Part shown: positions 1-7,778 of the stretch, piece by piece
Numbering within the stretch: the stretch's first letter is position 1
How the letters are laid out: the number at the start of each line of letters is the position of its first letter
NCBI GenBank assembly: GCA_964563135.1
Contig: CAZLWV010000010.1
Span: forward strand, 1 to 64,000
Direction: 5' to 3'
DNA length: 64,000 bases
DNA from: JAAYAY01 sp964563135
Lineage (GTDB): Bacteria; Planctomycetota; Planctomycetia; Pirellulales; Thermoguttaceae
Translations under genes and position numbers: made by a program
The notes under the pieces: generated by a model
What the model saw: the letters and a program-made list of their open reading frames with translations, nothing else
Database searches by the model: none
What the model was told of the DNA's origin: nothing

Positions 1-103
1 CCCGCCAGGCCAGAATTTGGCAGGTTCCACTCCCCGTTGACCACCGTCGCGCCCCCACCCGCGCCCCTCCCTTCCCCCTTGCAGCGTCCCGCCTTCCACC
101 CCG

Positions 104-253
104 GCCAATGACCACCACCGACCACCGACCACCGACCAATGACCAATGACCACCGACCAATGACCACCACCGGCCAATGACCAATGACCAATGACCAATG
201 ACCAATGACCAATGACCAATGACCAATGACGACTGACCACTGACCCCTGACCC
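104..253. repeat. 7-bp tandem repeat (CCAATGA)n
   Basis: From 174 to 230 the 7-base unit CCAATGA runs about eight times without interruption. Degenerate relatives of the unit (CCACCGA, CCACTGA, CCCCTGA) flank it on both sides. It lies 3' of the GH20-like gene and overlaps no credible gene. The rest of 1..474 shows nothing I recognise apart from a C-rich stretch at its start. Confidence 0.9.
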
Positions 254-474
254 TCGCGGGCCATCCTTGGCTCTTTGACAACTTGGTCATTTATACCCAT
301 GCAACGGACCGATCCGGCACGATAGGGGCACGAGCGGCCTATCGAGTCTCGAGGTGAGCCAGGCGTCTGCCGCGCAAGAAGCCTTTACATCGGCAGGAAG
401 TCTATTCAGACTGTGGGAGCCAGACTGTCTCAGTCTTCCGCCAATCCGACACTCCGGAGAACGCCCGGTGGCCC

Positions 475-1632
475 TTACTTCTTCCCCTTCACTTGGAGGG
501 TTCTTAGGCCTGCGTGGATGGTGGCAGCAACGCCTTGGGTGGTTTCCTCGCGGCTGGGCTTGCTGCCGAGTTTGAAGCCTTTGGGCTCGTTTTTCAGTCC
601 GGCCCGGAGGCCTTCAGGGTCGACCGACCAGCCGGTAAACAGCACGCCGAGCATCCTGTCGGTCGGGTTTTGCCGGGCAACCTCGAGGAAGGGCACGGCA
701 GCCTCGGGATTCCGCCAGGGCGCCGGCAGGACCCGGAAACCCTTTTCCTGGAAGTACTGGATGGACGGGAAAGGCGTCTGCTGGCCCATCCGCTGGTACG
801 TCGAGGGCATCTCATAGTGCCAATCGCACATGATGATGTCTTTCGGGACCAGGTCGATCGCCCGTGCCGAGCCCGTGTCGCTGGCTTCCCATCGTCCGTA
901 GCCGGTGGCCTTCGAGTCGAGCAGGCGATCGCTCCACATGAGCATCTCGACACCCTTCTGGCCAACGAGATGACCATGCAGCTCGTTGACGGCCTTGGCG
1001 AACAAGTCGCCTACGTCCTTCCCCTTGCAGCGAGGGCAGTTCTTGTCGCCGATCAGGAAAACCTCATCCAGACCGACGTGAAAGGCATCGGCCTGGAAAG
1101 CATCGATCAGTTCATCCATCAACTCGAAGGCAATTTTGTTCACGTCGGGGTGCGACGGGCACCATTCGCGACAGTAGATCTCTTTGTCATCGTGGGGAAT
1201 TCCCGGCGTCTCGTCGAACTGCGGATACTTGGCCAGCAGTGCCCCCGGTCGCGGACCCCAGGACTGGTGGCCGAGACAGTTCATCAGCGGGATGAGGCGG
1301 ATGCCGTGGCTGCGGCAGATCGCGGCGATCCGACGGGCCTGCTCTTTGTTGAAGCCCCCAGTTTCCAGTTCAGGATGGGACTTGAACTGGAATCCGTAGT
1401 CGACCTCAAGCACAATCGCGTTGAATCCCAGTGGCACAAGCCCTTCGACAATGAGCTTCTCAACGGCATCGATACGATCAGGCCTGACGCCGATCAGGTG
1501 GCAGGCGACCCATTGCTTGTTCTCGGCCTTCCACTTCTCGCTCCAGGCTTTGTCAGAATCCTGAGCAGCCAGGGGCAGCGACACGACAAATACCACCAGG
1601 AGAGCCAGGATCACAGCGGTCACGGGTTTCAT
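475..1632 (-). CDS. GH20-like secreted beta-N-acetylhexosaminidase
   Basis: 385 residues, probably a glycoside hydrolase of the GH20 superfamily that removes N-acetylhexosamine from glycans outside the cytoplasm. Residues 1-23 form a signal peptide (KPV, then a Leu/Val-rich core ending in LAAQ). A TIM-barrel-like body follows, and the motif HVGLDE (D189-E190) matches the GH20 Asp-Glu catalytic pair used in substrate-assisted catalysis. A CPRC pair comes just after it. The start at 1632 was chosen over an upstream ATG at 1776 because AAGGAG sits six bases before it and it gives a clean signal peptide. The separate GH20 N-terminal domain is absent, so substrate specificity is uncertain. The gene appears monocistronic. 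Confidence 0.75.
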   Translation of the reverse strand: MKPVTAVILALLVVFVVSLPLAAQDSDKAWSEKWKAENKQWVACHLIGVRPDRIDAVEKLIVEGLVPLGFNAIVLEVDYGFQFKSHPELETGGFNKEQARRIAAICRSHGIRLIPLMNCLGHQSWGPRPGALLAKYPQFDETPGIPHDDKEIYCREWCPSHPDVNKIAFELMDELIDAFQADAFHVGLDEVFLIGDKNCPRCKGKDVGDLFAKAVNELHGHLVGQKGVEMLMWSDRLLDSKATGYGRWEASDTGSARAIDLVPKDIIMCDWHYEMPSTYQRMGQQTPFPSIQYFQEKGFRVLPAPWRNPEAAVPFLEVARQNPTDRMLGVLFTGWSVDPEGLRAGLKNEPKGFKLGSKPSREETTQGVAATIHAGLRTLQVKGKK

Positions 1633-1784
1633 CGATGACTCCTTCTGCGTTCGGAGAGTGGTGTATCGCCCGGGCACTCCCGACGCGAGCAGGCCGGGTC
1701 CCGGGGCAATGGTCTGCTGAAATGCCATGATACGGTTCCGCTGGGCGGGTGCAAGCTCCGCGCCCGGGTTCTGCATGAGAACTG

Positions 1785-1891
1785 GCGCTCTGTCACAGCC
1801 AAGTTCTTGGGATCAGTGGCGTCGAATCATGCGACAATCGCCGAGTCGTTCCGCAGGCTCGATCCCACTTTCGAGCCGTTGGACAGAACAG
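1785..1891 (-). mobile_element. MITE-like element, copy 1 (~105 bp)
   Basis: A 107-bp segment closely matches, in reverse complement, the sequence at 60620-60725. The left end reads GCGCTCTGTCACAGC and the right end carries a degenerate complement (GACAGAACAG). The centre (about 1822-1856) differs from the other copy at only a few positions and includes CATGCGACAATCGCCGAG. It lies between the GH20-like gene and the dehydrogenase gene and has no coding capacity. This copy has more decayed ends than copy 2, so it is probably older. The strand is given relative to copy 2. Confidence 0.75.
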
Positions 1892-1914
1892 GGGACGAGC
1901 GTCCCTCTTGTGAC

Positions 1915-2967
1915 CTACGCGACCCGGTCGACGATCGCGGCGGTCAGTTCAGAAGTCGACAGGCTGCCGCCGAGATCCTGGGTGAGGTGGCCATCGGCCA
2001 GGGCGAGCTCCACGGCCCTGCGCAGGGAGGAAGCTGCCTGGGCTTCGCCCAGCCACTGGAGCATCATGGCGGCACTGAGGATAGCGCCACAGGGGTTGGC
2101 GATGCCTTTTCCGGCAATGTCAGGGGCCGAGCCGTGAACGGGCTCGAACAGGGACGGGAACGTGCGGGTGGGATCGAGGTTGGCCGAGGCGTTCAGACCC
2201 AGGCTGCCGGTGATCCCACCGCTCAGGTCACTGAGGATATCGCCGAACAGGTTCGATGCCACAATGACGTCGAAGGTATGGGGACGCCGGACCAGGTGGA
2301 GGGTGGCAGCGTCGATGTGGAGTTTTTCCACTGCAACGTCGGGAAATTCAGGAACCAGTTCGGCAAACACTCGGTCCCAAAGTCCGTAGGCGTAGCGCTG
2401 GGCGTTGGATTTGGTGATCATGGCCAGCCTGCGGCTACGGGTGCGGGCCAGATCGAAGGCGAATCGCAGGATTCGCTCGACTCCGCGGCGGGTGTGGACG
2501 GCACCCTGCAGCGCTACCTCCTCGGGCGTGCCGACGGCCAGAGTTCCGCCGTTGTCGACATACTCCCCTTCGGAGTTCTCGCGGACGACCACGAGGTCGA
2601 TGGGCCGATCGCCGCGCAGGGGCCCCTGCACGCCGCGAAAGGTCTGGGCTGGGCGGACGTTGGCATAGAGACTGAACGCCTGACGCATCCCGATCAACGG
2701 CGCAAGGGTGATGCTATCGGACAATCGGGCGGGCCAGCCAACCGCGCCGAGAAAGATCGCGTCGAAGCCTCGGAGCGTGGCGAGGAAGTCTTCCGGTACC
2801 ACCCGTCCATGGCGATCGTAGTAAGCCATGCCCCAGTCAAAACGCCGGCAGTCGAGATGGAATCCCCGGACAACTCGCTCGGCGGCCGTAAGGACCTCAA
2901 GTGCGGCATCGACGACCTCCGGCCCGATTCCGTCGCCTGGATAGAGGGCAATTCTGTACACGTTCAT
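1915..2967 (-). CDS. Tartrate/D-malate-type dehydrogenase (isocitrate/isopropylmalate dehydrogenase family)
   Basis: 350 residues of the beta-decarboxylating dehydrogenase family, which oxidise a 2-hydroxyacid with NAD and a divalent metal and decarboxylate the product. The N-terminus has YPGDGIGPEV. The middle has the substrate-arginine region YANVRP and VRENSEGEY, where the Tyr is the usual catalytic residue. The metal/NAD region reads NLFGDILSDL and PVHGSAPDIAGK. ENSEGEY together with the overall length fits the tartrate/D-malate subgroup better than LeuB, and no leuC/leuD lies nearby. The start at 2967 gives MNVYRIALYPGDG; a start 13-22 residues upstream is possible because the ribosome site is weak. 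The 3' end lies just beyond MITE copy 1. Its position next to a XylR-type regulator suggests sugar-acid catabolism (inference). Confidence 0.8.
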   Translation of the reverse strand: MNVYRIALYPGDGIGPEVVDAALEVLTAAERVVRGFHLDCRRFDWGMAYYDRHGRVVPEDFLATLRGFDAIFLGAVGWPARLSDSITLAPLIGMRQAFSLYANVRPAQTFRGVQGPLRGDRPIDLVVVRENSEGEYVDNGGTLAVGTPEEVALQGAVHTRRGVERILRFAFDLARTRSRRLAMITKSNAQRYAYGLWDRVFAELVPEFPDVAVEKLHIDAATLHLVRRPHTFDVIVASNLFGDILSDLSGGITGSLGLNASANLDPTRTFPSLFEPVHGSAPDIAGKGIANPCGAILSAAMMLQWLGEAQAASSLRRAVELALADGHLTQDLGGSLSTSELTAAIVDRVA

Positions 2968-3201
2968 GGAATTCTCTTGATCTGGGAGGAGCATCGGCGG
3001 GGCTGCACGAAAGAACCTGTGAGTATGGAGCACCGGAACGGATCCTGTCCAGACCGCCCATCAAGGCTTCGCCGCCGAATCGGCCAGCGGCGTATCGAGG
3101 GACTCTCGCTGACCGGACTGCCAACCCCCGATGGTGGGACAGGAGGCATCCTGCCGCGCTGGTACGTCAAGACGCCAAGCCGCACCGGGCCCTGCCAAGG
3201 G

Positions 3202-4356
3202 TCACTCGCGGGTTCTTGCGCGGTAGCGTTGGGGAGAGAGACCGGTGAAGTTCTTGAAGGCGGTACTCATGTATTCCACGTGGCGAAAACCTGCCCGTTC
3301 GGCGATGGTAGGCATGGGCAGATCCGTCTCGGTGAGCAGTTGTTTGACGCGGTCAGTTCGGGTCTTGGCGATGAGCTCGTGGGGCGTGAAGCCCAGGATT
3401 CGGCGGAAGCGGCTTTCAAGGACGCGGCGGGTCAGCGGCACGACCGAAAGGAGATCCGCCACGTTGATACCGTCGCAGGCGTGCTCGCGAATGAAGCGGA
3501 CGGCACCGGCGACCTCCGAATCGTCGATGGCCAGCACATCGGTCGACTGGCGGGTGGCGATGCCCAAGGGAGGCATGAGGTGGGCCTCCTCGCCGATCGT
3601 TTCGCCGCCCATCATGCGGTCCAGGAGGGCTGCAGCGCGGTAGCCGGAGCCGTGGGTGTTGGGCACGACGCTCGAAAGCGGAGGAGAGGCCAGGTTGCAG
3701 AGAACCTCATCGTTGTCGACGCCGATCACCGCGACCTCTTCGGGAACAGCGATATCGGCCTCGCGGCAGACGTCGAGGAGCTGCTGGGCCTTGATGTCGT
3801 AGCAGGCCATCACGCCGCTGGGTTTGGGAAGGGCTCGGACCCAGGCCAGCAACTGGCGATGCTCGCGGCTGGAAGGAACGGGGTTGTCCGGATCGATCGT
3901 GGACTGATAGACATAGCAGGTGCCGCCCGACTGCACAACAAACCGCTCGAACTGCTCGCATCGCCACTTGGACCAATTGAAGCGGGGATCACCACAGAAG
4001 CCGAAATGGCGAAATCCCCGCTCGATGAGGTGTTCGGCGGCAAGCTGGGCAAAGGTCCTGTCGTCGGTTTCAACCCAGGGGATGCCTGGTACGAGCCGGG
4101 CCGCGCTCACATCGACCAGCGGAACACCGACCTCCTCGACCGCCGAGGCAATTTGCGGATTCTCGATGCGGGCGACGATCCCGTCGCCTCGCCAACGGGC
4201 GAGCCATCGCGGGGGCGCATCGCCACGCCCCTGTTCGGGGAGGTGAATCGACCACGGATCGTGCTCGCGAATATAGGCCATGATTCCGCGCAGGAGGCCC
4301 CGGGCGTATTCGTTGGACGTCTCGATCAACAGGGCGACGGAACGGCGTTTTCTCAT
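3202..4356 (-). CDS. XylR-type AraC-family transcriptional regulator
   Basis: 384 residues. Residues about 5-275 form a LacI-like periplasmic-binding-protein fold (VALLIETSNEYARGLLRG, then GVMACYDIKAQQLLDVCREADIAVP and AVIGVDNDEVLCN), which in XylR binds a sugar effector. Residues about 283-384 form an AraC double helix-turn-helix (RVLESRFRRILG, AERAGFRHVEYMSTAFKNFTGLSP). The domain order matches E. coli XylR and the many planctomycete XylR paralogues. The start at 4356 gives MRKRRSVALLIE; the longer open frame upstream does not look coding. It is divergent from the GH116 gene across a 271-bp region with a palindrome, so it probably controls that operon and itself (inference). Confidence 0.88.
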   Translation of the reverse strand: MRKRRSVALLIETSNEYARGLLRGIMAYIREHDPWSIHLPEQGRGDAPPRWLARWRGDGIVARIENPQIASAVEEVGVPLVDVSAARLVPGIPWVETDDRTFAQLAAEHLIERGFRHFGFCGDPRFNWSKWRCEQFERFVVQSGGTCYVYQSTIDPDNPVPSSREHRQLLAWVRALPKPSGVMACYDIKAQQLLDVCREADIAVPEEVAVIGVDNDEVLCNLASPPLSSVVPNTHGSGYRAAALLDRMMGGETIGEEAHLMPPLGIATRQSTDVLAIDDSEVAGAVRFIREHACDGINVADLLSVVPLTRRVLESRFRRILGFTPHELIAKTRTDRVKQLLTETDLPMPTIAERAGFRHVEYMSTAFKNFTGLSPQRYRARTRE

Positions 4357-4482
4357 GAGACTGGCCGCCAGTGGGGGAAGAGGGAGAAACAGAAGACCAT
4401 TGACGACGGACACGGCCGGAAAATAGTGTAGGATAGGGCTACCGCCACGTCGAGTGATCCCGGAATTCAAAGCTCTTCTTTT

Positions 4483-4503
4483 GTGAAAAATCTTAGATTT
4501 CAC
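4483..4503. promoter_or_regulatory. Candidate XylR operator (21-bp palindrome)
   Basis: The sequence has GTGA at the left end, TCAC at the right end, and a perfect inner palindrome AATCT-T-AGATT slightly off centre. It lies between the divergent XylR-type regulator (start 4356) and the GH116 gene (start 4628), in an AT-rich patch of otherwise GC-rich DNA. Its position and symmetry suggest an operator for the neighbouring regulator; no footprint or consensus supports this here. Confidence 0.45.
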
Positions 4504-4627
4504 TTCCTGATTCCTCATGGACTTCCCCGTCGAGTCCAGTAGTCTGAGGTGACCGCAGCAACAGAACAGGGCGGGCCTGCAAGTCTGCAGGGCTCGGTCC
4601 CAGGTGAATGCGAACGGAGACAACAGC

Positions 4628-7600
4628 ATGTTCCAGTCAGTTTCACACAGTCGCTCCCGGATTCGGCCGCAGGCCCTCGCTGTAGCCCTGATCATGGCAA
4701 TGGTCCTGACTTTGCCTTCGTGGGTGCTGGCCGATCACGAATTCGGCGGCCCCTTTACGGGCAAGAACCTCGATCGAATCGCGTTTCCGATCGGCGGACT
4801 GGGCACGGGGATGTACTGTCTGGAGGGAACCGGGGCGATCTCGCACTTGTCGGTCCGGCATCAGATGGAGTTCTTCAACGAGCCCGAGACGTTTGCCGCG
4901 ATCTCGGTGAAGGGAAAGACTCCTGAAGGGAATCTGGCGAGAGTCGTTGAAGGCCCGATTCCGGATTGGAAGTACTTTGGCCGTCCGCAGACGGGAAACG
5001 GGGCGCCCGGAAGCACCTACGGTCTGCCGCGGTTCCGGCAATGCGAGTTCTCGTTCCGTTTCCCATTCTGCACGGTGAAGCTGGCCGATGAGGCCCTGCC
5101 GCTCCGCGCCACGATCACGGGATTCAGCCCCTTCACGCCGGGCGACCCGGACTCTTCGAGTATTCCGGCCGGTTCGCTCGAGTACACGTTCGAGAATGTT
5201 TCCAAAGCACCGATCGAGGCCGTGTTCTCCTTGAACACACGGAACTTCCTGGGCAAGGGATCGATCAGGGCAATCGATCAAGGATTCGTGCTCACCGGTC
5301 CGGAGGGAGCCAGCTTCGCCTTCGTCGTCGACGGACAGCAAGAGGTGAGCATCGACCACTGCTGGTTCCGGGGCGGCTGGTGGGACGCATTGACGGTCAC
5401 GTGGGACAACGTGCAGCAGGCCAGGCTGATCTCGAACCCGCCCGTGGGCGGCGGAGAGCCCGGAGCATCGCTGTTCGTGCCGCTGAAGCTGGCGGCGGGC
5501 GAATCGACGACCATCCGGCTGCTGACGTGCTGGTATGTGCCAACCAGCGGACTGAGATTCGGCAATCGAGCTGCGGGAGGGCCAGCCTTCCGCCAGTCGC
5601 CGTCGCGCGGAACGGCCAGGGGGAGCCACGTCAACCAGCAGGCCGTGTCGGGATTTCTGGGCAAGGGGCTCGTGAACACGTTCGACCCGGCTGGCGACGG
5701 TGCCGTCGGCACGTTGGTTTCGCCCGAGATCACGATCGACAAGAAGTACCTTCACCTGCTGATAGGCGGCGGAGCGCAGGCCGGCCGCACATGCGTCGAG
5801 CTGGTCGTCGACGGCCAGACGGTGTCCTCGGGAGTTGGCAAGGACACCGAGCAGCTCCAGTGGACGACCTGGGACCTTTCGCCGTGGCGAGGGAAGACAG
5901 CGCGGGTGCGGATTACCGACAAGGCAACGGGCCCCTGGGGCCATATCCTGGTGGACCAGGTAATGCTCTCCGACGAGCCGCTCGACCAGCTCCTGAAGGA
6001 CAGCCAGATCGCCCAGGGCGATCCACGAGCGGTTGTTCTTGCCGATTTTGAAGGAGACGACTACGGAGGCTGGACGCCGGCAGACCAGGAGGCGGAACCG
6101 GCCGCGTGTTGCCCGGGGGGCCAGTGTGCCGCGGTTCCCGAGACCTATACCCCCTGGTACACCGTGCCGTTCGAGGGCATCGAGGACATCGTCGGCACCT
6201 TCAAACGGCGGTACTCGGAGCTTCGCGGGCGGAGCGAACTTTTCCGCGACACGTTGTACGACACAAGCCTGCCGCCCGAGGTCGTGGAAGCGGTTGCCGC
6301 CAACCTGTCGATCCTCAAATCGCCGACGGTTCTTCGGCAGCAGGACGGCCGGCTATGGTGCTGGGAGGGATGCAGTGACGCCGGCGGGTGTTGTGCCGGA
6401 TCGTGTACTCATGTGTGGAATTACGCGCAGGCGATCTGCCATCTGTTCCCCTCTCTCGAACGCGGTCTACGCCAGAACGAGTTCTTCGAGGGCCAATCGT
6501 CTGAGGGGCGGCAGGCGTTCAGAGGCAACCTGCCGATCTCGCCGGGGGGTGGTGCATTCGACGCTGCAGACGGACAGCTCGGTGGCATCATGAAGGCCCA
6601 CCGCGAATGGCGGGTCTCCGGCGACCGGCAATGGCTGGAGCGGTTCTGGCCGCAGATCCGCAAGAGCATGGACTACATGATTGCCAAATGGGATCCACGG
6701 CATACGGGGCTCCTGGAGGAGTCGCACCATAACACATACGACATCAACTACTTCGGTCCGGACGGACACTGTGGCACCTTCTATCTGGGGGCTCTGGCAG
6801 CCATGGTCCGCATGGGACACGCCCTGGGTGACGACGTATCCCAGTATGAGGAGTTGCTCCAGAAGGGCTCTGCCCGTTTGCAGAAAGAGCTCTACAATGG
6901 TGAGTACTTCATTCAGTTGGTGCAGAAGGAGGGACTGGACGAAAACTTCCAGCCGATCGCGTCGGAAGAGCAGAGCGAGGCGTATCGCGGCACGGCCGAG
7001 AAAATGAACGAGCAGGGCCCGAAGTACCAGTATTCCAGCGGCTGCCTGTCGGACGGCGTGCTGGGGCTGTGGATGGCCCGGGTGTGCGGCATCGACGAGG
7101 ACCTGGTAGACGCGGATCGAGTGGCCAGCCACCTGGCAGCGGTCCACAAGTACAATCTGAAGCACGACCTCTCGCAGCACGCCAATCCGCAGCGTCCGTC
7201 GTTTGCGATGGGAGATGAGGGGGGACTGCTGCTCTGCACATGGCCCCGAGGTGAGAAGCCGCTGTTGCCCTTCGTCTACAGCGACGAGGTCTGGACGGGA
7301 ATCGAGTACCAGGCGGCAGCCCACTTGATGATGGTCGGAAAGTTGGAGGAAGGCCTCGACATCGTCCGCACGTGCCGCCAGCGTTATGATGGAGTGCGCC
7401 GCAATCCCTTCAATGAGTACGAGTGCGGGCACTGGTATGCTCGCGCCATGTCGAGTTTCTCGCTGATCCAGGGCTACACCGGCGTGCGATACGATGCGGT
7501 GGACAAGACGCTTCACGTGGTTGCACGGGACGGCGAGTTCCGGGCCCCCTTGTTCACGGCATCCGGGTATGGAACCGTGGAGCGGAAGGATGGCCAGTTG

Positions 7601-7660
7601 ACACTGAAAGTGCGGGTGGGCGAGATTCCTCTGGAGAGAATTGCAGGCGATGGAAAGTGA
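4628..7660 (+). CDS. GH116 family beta-glucosidase/glucosylceramidase-like enzyme, secreted
   Basis: 1010 residues. Residues 1-35 are a signal peptide ending near VLADHE. A GBA2-type N-terminal beta domain follows (FPIGGLGTGMYCLEG, residues about 50-330). At about 350-452 there is an inserted beta-sandwich (LVSPEITIDKKYLHLLIGGG, ending ILVDQVMLSD) like the carbohydrate-binding modules attached to GH32 enzymes. The (alpha/alpha)6 catalytic domain runs from about 540 to 990. By analogy with characterised GH116 enzymes, the nucleophile is probably the Glu in LLEESHHNTYD (E697 or E698) and the acid/base D809 in SGCLSDGVLG. The start at 4628 is preferred over 4604 because GGAGA sits seven bases upstream. 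It is followed 118 bp later by an FAD oxidoreductase on the same strand. The exact substrate is unknown. Confidence 0.85.
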   Translation: MFQSVSHSRSRIRPQALAVALIMAMVLTLPSWVLADHEFGGPFTGKNLDRIAFPIGGLGTGMYCLEGTGAISHLSVRHQMEFFNEPETFAAISVKGKTPEGNLARVVEGPIPDWKYFGRPQTGNGAPGSTYGLPRFRQCEFSFRFPFCTVKLADEALPLRATITGFSPFTPGDPDSSSIPAGSLEYTFENVSKAPIEAVFSLNTRNFLGKGSIRAIDQGFVLTGPEGASFAFVVDGQQEVSIDHCWFRGGWWDALTVTWDNVQQARLISNPPVGGGEPGASLFVPLKLAAGESTTIRLLTCWYVPTSGLRFGNRAAGGPAFRQSPSRGTARGSHVNQQAVSGFLGKGLVNTFDPAGDGAVGTLVSPEITIDKKYLHLLIGGGAQAGRTCVELVVDGQTVSSGVGKDTEQLQWTTWDLSPWRGKTARVRITDKATGPWGHILVDQVMLSDEPLDQLLKDSQIAQGDPRAVVLADFEGDDYGGWTPADQEAEPAACCPGGQCAAVPETYTPWYTVPFEGIEDIVGTFKRRYSELRGRSELFRDTLYDTSLPPEVVEAVAANLSILKSPTVLRQQDGRLWCWEGCSDAGGCCAGSCTHVWNYAQAICHLFPSLERGLRQNEFFEGQSSEGRQAFRGNLPISPGGGAFDAADGQLGGIMKAHREWRVSGDRQWLERFWPQIRKSMDYMIAKWDPRHTGLLEESHHNTYDINYFGPDGHCGTFYLGALAAMVRMGHALGDDVSQYEELLQKGSARLQKELYNGEYFIQLVQKEGLDENFQPIASEEQSEAYRGTAEKMNEQGPKYQYSSGCLSDGVLGLWMARVCGIDEDLVDADRVASHLAAVHKYNLKHDLSQHANPQRPSFAMGDEGGLLLCTWPRGEKPLLPFVYSDEVWTGIEYQAAAHLMMVGKLEEGLDIVRTCRQRYDGVRRNPFNEYECGHWYARAMSSFSLIQGYTGVRYDAVDKTLHVVARDGEFRAPLFTASGYGTVERKDGQLTLKVRVGEIPLERIAGDGK

Positions 7661-7778
7661 CTGTCACTGAGGGTCTGGATCGTTGGCTGTGGGAGGCCTG
7701 TCGTCATGGTGGCCGTCAGGAGGTGTCACCCACGGTGAGTGCCGTCCCGCTGCCGCTGAACCGGGAGACGTCGAAGTC

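Noticed and set aside
1915..2967. leuB (3-isopropylmalate dehydrogenase)
   Set aside because: The active-site region VRENSEGEY and the absence of leuC/leuD nearby fit the tartrate/D-malate subgroup better, although leuB cannot be fully excluded without a tree.
1807..4431. 874-codon plus-strand open frame
   Set aside because: It runs antisense through the dehydrogenase and XylR genes; the minus-strand frames carry clear family motifs while this one has none. High GC creates long antisense frames.
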